DNA of 64,000 bases from Prunella strophiata (Eukaryota > Chordata > Aves > Passeriformes > Prunellidae). Position numbers and translations under genes: made by a program. Where the stretch lies: contig JAZBQD010000015.1 of the NCBI GenBank assembly GCA_036583965.1, positions 86,193,309 to 86,257,308 of the forward strand, in the 5' to 3' direction. Positions 12,303 to 25,800 of the stretch are shown one piece after another. How positions within the stretch are numbered: the stretch's first letter is position 1; each line of letters starts with the position of its first letter. The notes below the pieces were generated by a model. It was not told the origin of the DNA. It was given only the letters and a program-made list of their open reading frames with translations, and did not search any database.

Positions 12303-14642
12303 TAATAAAATATTACTTTTTTGTTTATTTGTATGCAAAGTGAATATAACCAGGGAGAGCATATGCCAAGGATGGAGGCACTGTTTTTTCCCTAGCTCTT
12401 TCCAGGACACGTCTATGCTTCATATTCTTCAGTTTGCAAGCAACCAAAAAAGCAGGTATAACAGTTTATAGGGCTACCTAGGGGCTATCTGCTGTGAGAG
12501 AGGCAACAAAAGACCTGAGGGGACATTAGGTAGTTCCTCAACATACAAATGCTCATAGGAGAATTTGACCTACTGCTTACTGAAAAACCCAAAGTCATGA
12601 TATAGAAGAAATGCTGGAAATCATGGCATGTTTATTTTTCAGGTGCAGCTGTGGTGGGAAAAAGAAACTGCCAGAAGCAAAATCCAAAATCCAAAAGCAG
12701 GACTTCTAGGAATTAAACATTTGTGTGATACAGGAAAAAAGAGTAATCCAATAACTGCAATAATTGTTTTCATTAATTGCAAAGAATACGACAAGGGTAC
12801 GTGACTGCACCTGTAAACACCCATGCTGCCCCACCAAGCTGGGGAGGAGGAGGCTGATGGTGACTGCTCTCCCTCCAAGGTCCAGGCTGTGCCAGCTCAT
12901 GGGAGACAGCCAGCAAGCAGTAAACTCTGGATCAGCTACATCTTAGGTGTATTTGTGTTATTTGCATAGCCAAGAGCCAGAACAAGCACAGCAGCTGAAC
13001 TTTTCCCACAACACACTCACGGGGTTATGGGCTGGCACAGCTGTAGCCTTGGAGGAACCACTATGCTCTTCTGTACTGGGTGGAGGGACTCTCTGGGTCA
13101 GTGGGCCAGAAATATTCATTAAAGAGGATAGGAAGAAAGTGCTGACAGATTCATATTTCTCTGGATATAACTGTGCTAGCCTGAAGATGGTGGACAGTCA
13201 GCTTTCACTACAAAAGAGTTTACGACAACAGAAAATTGGCAAAGAGCAGCAGATTCATGTCCCCAGCAGTCCCTTTACCCAACAGTGTTAGGCTGGCAGA
13301 GGAGCCCATCTCCTAACTTCAGCTAACTAAGAATTTCCTAAGGGAATTAACTGAGACATTCACAAGAAGAGATTTCTTACTGGGCAAGAAAGCATTGGAC
13401 AAAGACAGAATCACAAAATTTAAGCAGTGGCAATAGTGCTGGAGGACAGTGTGGCTCCTTGTAGAGAGCTGGCAAAGCTTTGCACATTTCAGCTTTGAGC
13501 AGCATCTGACAATGACAAAGCAAATATGACAAAAAACCAAATTATTATCATCATGGCTGCAGTTTAGGTAAGCAACTAAAACTTTGCCTATTTCATGCTT
13601 AACTGCATTTTCAAGAGCTTAGTGGCTTGGCAAAAGAGTCTGGAAATCTTACAAGAACAGACTTTGTTAAAATATTCCAGTCTGGCTGCTTCCAGCTCTG
13701 GATGGGTACAAACATGAAGTGAAGAAATCGAGTGCAGCTTTCAGAACTTTTAAGCAGCTCTGGTTTTTATTTCATTCTAGAAAGGAACAAAAGGCAGTAG
13801 ACAGCCTCTGTTATTCATCCTCATGACATGACTAGGCCAGTCAAGAAGCAAAAGAAGGCATGTAACTCCTCCCCTACTTATTGCCCTCTGACTGCTTTAA
13901 GTAAATAAGATGACAATGAATGAATGAGAAAAAGGCACAAACCACACAGGGGAGGATGCAAGATGTCAGAGGAAGTATAGCTCTCAAAAAAAAACCAGCA
14001 TTATCTGTAAAGCTGTTCACCCAGTAAGAAATGCTGAATGCTCAATCTTGTGCATGAGCAATATAACAGCATTTAGGACCTGGAGAAGAAGTTTACAGGG
14101 TAACATTCAAGCTTATCTCAGTTTAAAAAGAAATTAAAAACTACAGGAAGTGAAATACTGGACTTAAAACATCTATAGACATTCAGGAGAATCAAGATTT
14201 AAAACTTCTTGCTTATGTTAATAGGAGCATTGTGCCCTATCCAAAAGAAAAGAAATACATATATATTTGTAGGCAGTACTTCTGCCTAAGCCAGGAGAGT
14301 CCCCTGTACCTGATGTGTGGAACTGTTTTCTACCTTGACACAGAATACCTCCCCAAGGACATTTGCTCTGTCTGGAGAAAAAATGCAATCTTCCTCCTGA
14401 CCAAATACATATCTACTTCTGAGAGCCACTAAACACTCAAACACCATCTGTGAGCTGTGCATTCATCTGTAACACACCAATTTAGCTGGCAGGCCATTGG
14501 GAAACAAGACTCTGAAGTTGCCAAGTTAAAATGGCAATCCAGCACCAGCTGAAACTCCACCAAGCAAACAGGTGAGATTACCGAAAAACATTGTAGCAGA
14601 GAGAGATGAAACATCAAAATAAGAAACAGCCTTGTGGAGTGG

Positions 14643-14645
<3 letters not shown>

Positions 14646-14674
<29 letters not shown>
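14646..14674 (+). repeat. Poly-A run, 29 nt
   Basis: Uninterrupted A run followed by a G-rich segment. No AATAAA lies just upstream, so a retrocopy tail is not supported. Confidence 0.95.
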
Positions 14675-14676
<2 letters not shown>

Positions 14677-15331
14677 TGGGGGGGAGGGAAAGGCACAGCT
14701 TTGATCTTTTCCATCCTGTGCTTAATTAGCAGCAGCATCACACTAGAAGCATGGGTCTGTACAGCTGGAGACAAACAGCCACCTTCCTTCAGTGAGAATC
14801 AAACTCACAGACAGCCACTCACAGACTGGTGGCTGCTGTGGGCAGAGCAGGCAGAAGGCACACAGCACACCACAATCCTCTGTTTCTTTCTGAAGGTCTG
14901 GCCATACAGCAATGAAATTTCATCTTACACAAACACAGACAAGCCACGAGTCAAAGCCCTTTGACTTCTGTCTGGTGTTCACAGCAACAGGATGAAACAA
15001 AAACTGAATCCCTGCATGCACTGCTTCCCTTGCCACAATTAAATTGTATGTATGTGTAAGTGATGGAGTTAGGATGTCAGTTGTTAAATCAAATGCACCA
15101 TTCATGTCTTGTGCAGATTTATGATTCTTATTCACTGTAGGAATAGGTGGGTGTAAAGGTAAAAAGAAAGAAAGAAAAAGTTAACTAATAGGTGTAAGCT
15201 TATGCATAAAAATGCTTCTAAAACACCATTAGTGTTATTCCAGTCAGATCTCCAGAAGCTTCTGTACTGACCTGACAAAAATGACCTTTTCTTTTTCATA
15301 GCAAATTTACAAGGAAGAACTAGGCAAAAGG

Positions 15332-15359
<28 letters not shown>
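15332..15359 (+). repeat. Poly-A run, 28 nt
   Basis: Uninterrupted A run. No associated retrocopy was recognised. Confidence 0.95.
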
Positions 15360-15362
<3 letters not shown>

Positions 15363-15967
15363 GGAGTCTGTGGGAACAATGGAGCATATATTTAGAGAAA
15401 TATTGACATTGGAATTTTTTTTTTTCTGTATATCAATTAGAGCTTTTTGATTTTTCTTATTTTGTGCAGCAACGTGTCCACAAAGAGAAGTGTTTGGCTC
15501 AGGAATAGCCCTCATGAAGAGAATGAAGTAAGACATGACCCAGGTAACACCAATTAGAATACAGTTAAAAATAAATCCCAATAGATTTAAACAGGGCCAG
15601 ACAAGGCAATTCCTGAAGTTACAACAAAGTGTAATACATTAAAAAAAGAAATCTCACAAACAGAAAATTGCTTGCAATGTTTAGAGTATTTACGAGGCAT
15701 ACATTTTCCAAATATAGCTATAACAATTTTGGAAGAGCTCTTCTCCACAGTTTGATGAAAGAGAACAATCTCAGGTTTGAGCAGATGCCTGATGCTACTA
15801 CACTGCATATTACAAAAATGTTTTTGCTTTAATACAACATGTTTTCTCAAAGAAGTAAACCTGTGTTAGGCCATCTTAATTAAATCTTTAAGAGCTTTAA
15901 AAAAGAAAGGACTTACTTGCATGTGCAGAATACTTTAGGACACTATTATATTTAAAACACCAGTCAC

Positions 15968-16020
15968 CAGTTATCTCAGAAAAAAACACCATTAAACAGT
16001 TATCTCAGAAAACTGAGATA
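15968..16020. repeat. Short direct repeat ending in a perfect hairpin
   Basis: CAGTTATCTCAGAAAA occurs at 15968 and 15996. The second copy runs into CTGAGATA, giving a perfect 8 bp stem (TATCTCAG / CTGAGATA) with an AAAA loop at 16001-16020. Confidence 0.85.
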
Positions 16021-16637
16021 CTGTACAGATATCTTAAATTCAATTATATTATGAAAACAGAGTTATAGGAAATGTTAAACTGAAATATTTTTAAAATATC
16101 TTTGTAAACACCACTGAAATTGTGGTGAAAATTATCCATACAATTTAGTGAAACAAAATGCATCATCTAATAACAGTATTAACTTTTTCTTTTCAGTTTA
16201 ATGCTGTGTTATTATATTTGCTGCCTATTTTAGAAAGTAATTTGTGTTGATGGCTCTGGAGAAAAAACCAAGCATTAAAGAACTAATTTAATTCCTTCTG
16301 AGCTATGTTCAATTCAAAAATACTTCTTTCAGAATGTCCCAGTACTGCAGAATCTGACTAGAAATCCACCTTGAACTATGTGCACTTTGACTAACTCTCT
16401 GCCCAAGGCAAAATGATCCTGCATTCAGCAGGGTTTTATCCCGGTCTTCTAAAGGACTTACACAGAATGTACCTGATATAACTGGACCAGAATGTCAACC
16501 ATGATAAGAAATTATGATCAAGACATGGAGGATACATAATGAGAACCTTATCCATTTTACAGTGGGCTGCTATTGGTGGGGGAGTACCTTTAGGGGGTTG
16601 TTTACAGAAATCAGGTCTTCCGTCTTTAAGAAAAAAT

Positions 16638-16751
16638 AGAGAAAGAGAAAGAAAGAAAGAAAGAAGGAAAGAAAGAAGGAAAGAAGGAAAGAAGAAAGAA
16701 GAAAGGAAAGAAAGAAAGAAAGAAGGAAAGAAGGAAAGAAGGAAAGAAGGA

Positions 16752-16839
<88 letters not shown>

Positions 16840-16848
16840 AAAGGAAAA
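16638..16848 (+). repeat. Purine-only (GAAA)n / (GGAAA)n microsatellite
   Basis: About 211 nt without a pyrimidine. The first half mixes GAAA, GGAAA and GAAGAAA units; the second half is almost pure GAAA. Open frames in both directions here are artefacts of the repeat. Confidence 0.97.
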
Positions 16849-19800
16849 CTGTATAATTCCTTGTGCAGTGCTTTCCTTCCCACTAGTTATACTGTATGAC
16901 ACAAGGAATACCAGCTGTGTTTAAGGTGTTCAGGAAGTGTTGTAATAGGCTGCCTGGCTGCCTTTGGAAAGAAATTTCACAAATTTTCCTCCAGTGTGAA
17001 GACATAGCTTTATTCCTCTGGCTCCACAGGATAAAACAGGAACTTAAAAATTGCTACAGCTTGTTTCTCAAAAATCAATGTGTGATTGCTAGCTGCACAG
17101 GGAGTTTGAGGGATATCCCCTTATCAGAGGCAATCTCTAGATAACATACTTTCCTCTATAGCCCATAGCTGCATGTAAGACACGACAAGACAAATGCCAG
17201 CTTCCTTTTCTGTTGGTGTCATCTATTGATCCAGTGAAATGCTCTTCATCTGAAACTTCCTTCCCAAAGGGGACATTTGCTATGAGAAGCAAAGCTTTCT
17301 GCCTGATGCTAAGAAATCCTAAAACTTTCTGCTAATTACTGCACAGGACCATAGTAATACACATCTCTAAAAGAATTAAAAAACTTCCAAAAACCAACAA
17401 ATCAAGCTCAAATGAGGCAGATGCCATCTTTTTCCAGTTAGAAATGTTGTTTTTCAACAATGAAAATGCAATATAATAAGCTCATTATGATTTTTCTGTG
17501 TTCTTTAGATAAAAATGTGCTCTGGGTCTGTGTTTTCCTTTGGGTGCATTTCCTCTCAGACACATTCAGAACTCCTATCCCAGATGTGACTAAGTGACTT
17601 CAGCTTGTGCCAGAACACAAAACAGTGTCACCATGAGAAACAACAAAGAATACCAAGATGCAGAGAGGTAAGTAAAGGATGCTGGGGTATCTAAAGGACA
17701 CTAGGCCTACAAAAAAATATCCCAGAAAAAAGCCAGCTACATTTATGCATCTACAGACAGAGGAGAGAGAGATAGCATAGTGTGCTGGCCTAAGATATCA
17801 GCACCACCAGAAAAAGCTTTATCTAACTAGAGAGCAGAGAATTAAGATGTAGAAAAAATACATTCCTTAAAGAACAAAATCTGACTTGTAAAAATTGATA
17901 CCTAATCAACATCCATGTGGATTTTTGCAGTTTCGAGGAGGTTTTGATATGGCTCCTAGGTAACTGCAATTTCATCAGACTGAAAAAGAACAACCAAGAG
18001 AAATGTTTATAAAAGAAAATAATCAAATATTTCAGGGATGCCAGAATATTTTGGTTCTGACAGTCCCAAACAGAAGACTTGCTCAAGAGTAAAGAAGGGG
18101 CACACACTTTAGAGGTGTCACTAAGCTTTTTCTTTCAGTTCAAATGCAAAGAAGTACCACACCACTTATCACCCCCCATGCACAATTTCTAAAAAGAAAA
18201 CATCTAAAAGACACCCAGTTCTGAGACTTCACTCATGAAATAAGGATTTTCAGGAACAAGGGAGCTGACTTTCTAGTAGGTTGGGACTGAGTGTTTCTCC
18301 CTGTGGAGGCAGCAGCTGAGGTACTTCCCTTCTACCCATCTTGGCCAACAGGTCCAGAAGTTACGGAGGAAGACTGACAGACAGCCTTACTGCATCTACT
18401 TTGCCTTGCTAAAACATCTGGCTAAGAAATAAACTCCAGTGCTCAGGAGGCATTAGACCAAAGCTTCCAAACCAGAAGAATAATGCATTTGGGCAGAACA
18501 AAAGACTTGTTATTTTGCTGTCTCTGATAAACAACAGTTGGCAGGTATTGAACTTACCATGCAAATTAACTTCTCTGTTTGTTTGGTTTGGGCTTTTTTC
18601 CCCCCCTGTGTACATTTGCCTGAAAGGGTTTTTGTAAATAATACTCTTTGTTGAAAGATTTATTGTTTTTTAAACTCACGGAAAATATTATTTTTTGACT
18701 TTTTACAAAGCTATGATTCTGCTTTTTCTTGGAACCCTTAGATTTTTCATCCAAGAACTCCAAATAGCTGAAAGACATAGTGCAGTTTTTCAAAGAGCCA
18801 GGTTCATCCAGACAATAAACACAAGAAACACTTAAATAACCTTCAGGAGTCATCCCAGAGGTGATTCTGAATTTAGGCTTTAGTTTCCTCTGCTGAAAGG
18901 CTGGATTATTGGGGGAAGAACTGGGGGGACAATCAGTTTTCCAATTATCCTTAATGCTTATTAATTTTCTACCTACGATAGAGACAATCACAATCACAAC
19001 CTTAAAGAACAAAGTCCCCTTCTTTGACCCATGAGATTTCCCTCTACTGATCTGAATTCAGACAGGATTGCACTGGTTTGTAGCACACTGTGCTGCTTTG
19101 ACTCCCTGTGATTCATAAATCATTCAAATAGAAGCACCTACAAAATAGTCATATCTTTCTCAGATGGAAAAACCTACCCTTGCCAAAACTCAGGGTGACA
19201 GACTAACAGTGCTATGGATCTGATGCTCTTTTCCACTCCTACAGCTCTTGATAGGATGTTTATAGCAGGATCCTTATTGCTCCTTTCTTCCTATTTAGAT
19301 CTTTTTATTTAATTGCAAAGCATTGCATAATAACCATATGTATTTATACATTCATTTTGTTGAGCAAAGTAGCCTGCTCACCTTCCTATGAATTCCCATA
19401 AATTTGGTAGCAAATTTTTTTGGATGCAAAAGCCTCAAGACATCAGGGGACAGTCAGGGTGAGATTTCCAAAGACACCAAAAGAATGTAGCTGATGAAAT
19501 GCAGCTAAAATGAGACTAGAAAGAACTAAACTAGCTAAAAAGCTAACTAGCTAAAAAACTAAACTAACAAGATAAGCTAAAACTAAATCTAGAACTATAA
19601 AGAGCACTACGGTTACAGGATACAGGCTACTCTCAAAGCCTCTTCTTAAGTTCAGACAATAATGCTCTCTCACATTCTCTGCATTTCATAGCCTCTTTTT
19701 CATGCTTAGTATGTAGCTTCAATAGCCTTTATTTCCTTAAGGATCAACCTAAAACTTACATGATCCACAATGCATCAGAACTTACATTTGCATTAAAATT

Positions 19801-22800
19801 TTAATTTCTAAATCTAGTATCATGATAGGGGTGTTTTAGTTCTGTGGCCTTAACATTTGTTTACAACATTTTACTATTTTTTTTTTTATTTTGCTTCTGT
19901 TTTAACCTGAAGGCACATTGATTCAAGTCATATTTGATTTTATTCTTTCAGCTTAAAGACTTCAAATCATCACAAAAAAAGAGAGACACAGAAGGTTTTG
20001 GTGGTTTAGTTCTTGTATTGCACGGGTTTTTTGTCTGTTTGTTAAATAGTTTTTGCTTGTTGTGCTCAAGGTTTGAAGGTAAAATTTACAAAGACAATGC
20101 TTTTTGACAGTGAACCTTCTGCTACATTTTTAGAAGCACTCAGCAAATTCCAGCAGCGGGTTTCTAGACACAAAAGACAAATACAACCACTCCATGATTT
20201 AGATTCGCTTTCTGTTTGTGGGTCATGAGACTCACTGCTGAGCATGTCAGAAGTTGGCTGTGGCATTTAATGAAGGTTGTCAGCAACTTCATAGTTCCCA
20301 TAGCAAAAGAAAGAGTGTGCTCTGGCTTTGGTTTTGGGGCATGGGTTGTTGGGGGTTTTCCCCCCTTTTTTCTTTTGGAGCTTTCATTGGAATCTGGGAC
20401 TGGAGTTAGTGGATAAACTCAGTTACTGCTAAAGAATCTAATTAAAAGTATGGAACAAGCTGGTCCTTTGAAAAACATTGAATTGCATAGGTTTCCTTTT
20501 TTCAGAGACATCATTTAACTTTCAAAATAAATATTAAATTTCCCTTCAATTTGAAAGTTTAGAGTCACTCATGAAATTAGGAACAATAATCATACTCTAT
20601 TATGCCCTGTCTCATGTGTGTCTCGAGAGGGTTGTGACTTGTCGTAGCATGAAGGAACCTAGAAAAATGATTACTTGCTGCTTCAAACAGAAGATGCATA
20701 GCTCAGATGCTCATTAATGAGGCAAAGGAAAATTAATTGACATGTCTAATAGTTCTTTTAATATAGCCTCTAAGCCTTGATGTGTCAATTGTCAAATTAC
20801 CCCTGGCGTATTTTCATTGTCTCAGTGATCTTGTGCTGCATTTCTAGGAGAGAAAATTAACATTACTTTCCTTGGCCTCTCTCAGTGTACTTTCTGGCCA
20901 AGGGTGTTAGGCCTCCAGAAAAATGAGATGCATGCAGCCCAGCTGCCTTAACCTCTCTCCAGATCAGGTGTAACCTCCCAGACTACAGAATGGCAGCTTT
21001 GTGATGGCTCTGTGTCAATGATGCATCTTTCTTGGGGCATACAGTGGTTAAAAAACCCACAAACTTTAAAAAGCCTAAATGTATCAGCCTTTCTACATAT
21101 CCTTGCCATTCTTGTGCACTGCTTTGACTTAGGTTATCCTTTCAGCAAACCAGGATCCTCTCTGCCTCTGCTTCCCCAGCAATGGTCTAGCCAGAAAGAG
21201 ACAGCCTCTGCCACCCTACAACAGGCTTTCATGCTTGCTCCTACATAGGCAGTGAAAGAGCATTCCTTTTAGAGCTTCCATTCTTTTCCCATTATTATCA
21301 CCCAATCCAGGCTGGAAAAAAAGCTGTTTCCAATCATTTGCCTGTTAGTCAAGTCTCTGCCTGACAGAAAATCCTTTGATCAAGACTGTTATACTGTGTA
21401 TATTAAGCTCATCTAAGTTTATGTAATGGAACATTGTAATTGTTGCTGCTATTTCATCAGTTGGTGTTTCTGTCCTACGTGAAGTCAGGAATAAAAGCAA
21501 ACAAAGAGAAGGCATATGGGTTGTGTATTGCATCTGCTGTTTGTAGTCCAGGACAAAAATCCATGGGATTCCCAAAATTAAACAGCATCTGAGAACTTCA
21601 CATTGGCAAATTCTCTAAGCCATGATTCCAGAAACTGAAGAAACCATGATTTCAATGTGATTTGTTTGGGGCTGGTTTTTCATACATACATTAAGTGACG
21701 TGTTTCAGAAATTAGCCCCTTAGCAGATCATAGCAATAAATCTCCTAATACAGAGCCATACTGGAAAATGCTGCTCATTGTGCAGAATGAAAATCACTGC
21801 AAAAGAGCATATCAGATCTTTGTGATTTTGTTAAAAAAAAATAATAATAAAAATCATTAAGATATTTTTCATTCTATAACAAATAATCTTTGCCATTCTG
21901 CTTAGGGTATTCATATCCTTTAGCTTTTTTATAAGAAACAGATCTGCACGTGCTGCAGAGCATAAACACACTTGATCCAAGAGTTAAGGAAGTACTTCAG
22001 AAGTACTGTCCCACAGAGGTGCAAGTGTGCAGTAAGTCTGAGAGTAACAGATTTCTTGCACATTTGAAGGCTATTAGTCCACACACAATAGATTTAGCAT
22101 GTCTCAGGCACAGAGGAGTCCCTGCTCATGTGCTGTAGAGCAAGACTGTACAGCCAAATGGATGCATCTGGAATTGCCACATGGGCTGTCAGAGATCCAG
22201 ACATCTTGAACAAATGTTGGAAGTCTTCAGCTTTCAGCCAGACCCAAAAAGGAAGAATCTGGGAAAAGCCAGGTTCTATGAAGCTGGGTGAGAAACGAAC
22301 ATAAAATTCAGTAACATTTCTCTGAGTGCCTTTCTATTATGTGATAATTTTTGAATAATCCAACCAATCAGCACTAAAAATTCAGGGAATACCATAGCTA
22401 TCATTGTCATGGACACTTGATTTTGACAGAAACTGAAACAAGAAAGCAGGGAAAACACAGGTGAATGGGCAGAAATGGCAGAGAGGGAGTTTGCAAGCAC
22501 AAATAAAGGCGTGTAGAAACCACCCACATGATGCAGAAGGAGTGTGAAGGTCTGTATCTTTAACATTTTTCCATGTTACACATTGTAACAAGAATACAAT
22601 AAGGATGCTGAGGTACAGACAGCAAGAATATTTTGCAAGATAAGGCAAGCCAGTAGCAAGATGGGGATATATCCTTATTGCCCATTTGTTCTTCTTTCAT
22701 GCAAAATCTAATTCTTTTTTTTTTTTTTTTTTTGCTGAGATGTAGGAGTTACACAAGGTAATGGCCAATGCAGGCAAAAACCTTACTTCATGCTGTGTGA

Positions 22801-25800
22801 GACCTCACCTTAACTAATACCTTAAGATCTCTTAGAAGTTTTTTATTGCAGAATAGAGATGCATGAGAAGTAACTTCTCCTTCATTTGAAGGTTTTCAAA
22901 AGACAGCTCTGATCCAAAATTGGAATGAAAATGGTGAAAACAAATAAGTTCTTTTTTGGATATTTTGGTTAGTGAAAAACCTGTTTTGATAATTTAAACT
23001 GGCTTAAAATTATTTTGACCTTTTCAATAGAAAATTAACACATCTTATACATTAAAATGTGGGGGGATAAAGTAATTTAAAACAAATGTTCTTTTTAAAA
23101 TATCAAGATGGAATATTTCAAGGGTGTCCAAATTTTGTTTCAATTATCCTTTCCCACAATTTCATTTTTTGAAAGTCACAGTTTTCCAGTGCAAAGCACT
23201 TTGTCAAAAAACCTCTCAACCACAGTAGTAATACCATACATTCTTGATTCTGATGGGGTCATATGGTTCCTTCATTTCAGTGGGTAGGTTGAGACAAATA
23301 CTGGTAAAATACTGTAAAATACTGGAGTGTCACCCATTCTGGCACTGTTCTGGCAAGTGTTGTGACAGAGCATAAAGGGCACTGAGATTGCACTCATAGT
23401 GAGAAGTGCAAATTGAAAATACATCTTCCATTGTGTGTGATCCAAAGGATCTGGGGACTGACCTTATGCTGACAGACTGTACTGTGCTCTGGCTTGGACA
23501 GAGGGCTGCCACAAGCTGTGTGGGAGGACAAAGAAATGCTTGGCAAATCCCTGGCAAAGACAGAGAAAGGAGAGCTCTACACTGAGCAAATGACCCCTGG
23601 TATGCCACTGAAAGGCAAACCCAAGTTTCCACTACACAAACAGAACAGCTAAAAGGTGATTGTGGATCTGTCTGATCAGTCAACATTGAAGTACTGAAAA
23701 CTCTGGTCAACTGCCTCCAGTGGGTTCTTGAAATACTTTTCCCACAAATCTTCCTTTCCTCCTTAGTTGCAAATAAGCTGGGACAAGAGCCTGGTACAGA
23801 GAGTTGAACAATAAATTTGTTAGATTCATTAGGAGCAAAGTGGAATACCAAAATGTTGGAAGCATAAGCAGCCAGCCTATGGGACCAGCTCGCTTACAAA
23901 AGCATCCACTGCCAGAATATTTAAATTCAGAATGCCAAAGGTAAGGAACGTTTGCTGTAAGTTACAGCTACTTGGGCTCTCTCACTGTAAATATGAACAA
24001 ATCAGACATACATTGCTTTCCACACTTCCTTTCTGTAAACAGCACATACTTCTTCTTGTAAATAGTGCAGCTAAACTTCAGTTTCTCAGCTGATATTACT
24101 GCCCTGCTGAAGCCAGCAGACTTGAAAGCTAATTCACATTGTTGAAGTATCTGATCTGTTTTCATTTTGCTTATTTTCTTCATAAGCACTTGATGCTTTT
24201 TATTCTGCCACTACTTCTGAAGATTTTAGAATTAATAGTATGCTATTTTTCTAGCACTGTATGTAAGTACTAAAGCAATATATTGCTTTTATCAGAATTA
24301 TCAATTCTCATATGTCAGTAGTAGGGCAAGCAATGAAAGGGCTCTTCCAAGTACAAACCTGTTTATTTGCCACTTTTCTTGTGTGCATTCTTATCCCTGA
24401 ATAAAAGTCATCTCTACAGGATGAAAACACACAGTCTGTAGTCTTTTCTTGGATATTCCTAATGAACACATGGGGTGAAGGCGTGCTCTGAGCCCAAGAC
24501 TCTTACACTAACCAGACCAGCAGACTCAGACTCAGCAGGAAAGAAGGCAACACTCAGTAAACCTGGTTCATGTGGAGGCTGCAACTTTATTAAATGTAAA
24601 CCACATTATGGGCTTATTTAAATTAATGGTCACAGTGGGTGCTCAACACCTCTGAAAGACTCTGCACTAGGGTTAGCTATAAAATTTTCCATCGAGACTC
24701 CTGTGTGAATGGGAGCTGAGACTTCTGACTAGTAGAGCTTGCCAGCAAACTGCCTTTCTGTGGGAAATTTTTTCTTGATAAAATGTTCAGATTTTGGTGC
24801 TGGAAAAATAGAACTTTTTTCCCCTGCAGCAGTCCCTCTCATTGGAATCAGTAACCAGCTGCTCATTTGCACAAGCCCATGTGCTGTGTGAGGCATTCTT
24901 GCCCCATCACCTCATTTGGGTGTAGCAGAGTCCAATGTACCACCATGCAGGGCAAGGGCTGACAGGCCACCCTGGACATGGACATGCACAGAGCCTGCCT
25001 CAGGAGCCCTGGATTCCAAGGAGCAGGGGGAGGTCAGAGCTGAGTGCCATCCCCTACACCCTCCACCCACTCCAGCTGCACTCAGTGCTCTGCCAAAGAA
25101 ACCCAGGAGGATGGGGAGGGTAAGGGACCCCCTCATGTCCCAGCTTGGTCAAGGGGACCAGAAGACAGGGACCACAGAGGGTGCCACAGGACCTGCCTCT
25201 GTCACAGTGGGCATGCAATCAAGTGACAGCTTGTCTGAACTAAGTCACTTAGTTCCTCTGGACTGGGTGTTTCAGTTTTCTTAAAAAGATATTGTTTTTA
25301 GGGGGTGGGGAAATGCCTGAATTTCATTAGCAAATTAGAACTGCTAAGACCGGCTAAGGGAAAGAAGGCAGTGGTTGAACAACAACTCATGATGCTTATA
25401 AACAGTGAAAACCTCTTCAAAATGCTCAGATTAAAACCAAAGGACACCCTTTTCTGGTTGAAAAACAAGAGCACTGTATTGTAATTGGTTCTTGCAAGAA
25501 ATAGAAGCATCTTAACTGAGTCAATGACGATTTTCTACATTATTGTAATACTTGAAGTGTCAGTGTTCAACAATTGCTTTCAGATTATAAAATTATTTTC
25601 AGACTTTTAAACATCCAAACTAATAAAGCTACATGGAGAGAATGTTTGTCATTGAAATAAAAATTATCCCAAATATTGAACTGGAGCAACATTTATAAAA
25701 ATAAAAGAAATATTGCTGAGTCATTTTAATAGCAAATAAATAAATATGCAAAGATCATGAAACTGTGACAACTAGAAGATTTCTAATTAGAAACTAAAGA

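Noticed and set aside
16539..16902. Three open frames of 85-110 residues (Lys/Glu or Phe/Leu/Ser repeats)
   Set aside because: They are translations of the GAAA tract on either strand.
18566..19012. 148-residue minus-strand open frame
   Set aside because: Lys/Ser-rich low-complexity translation without fitting splice sites or recognisable motif.
23330..23851. 173-residue minus-strand open frame
   Set aside because: No domain-like pattern, no splice sites in a phase that fits the gene, and ordinary intron composition; probably chance.
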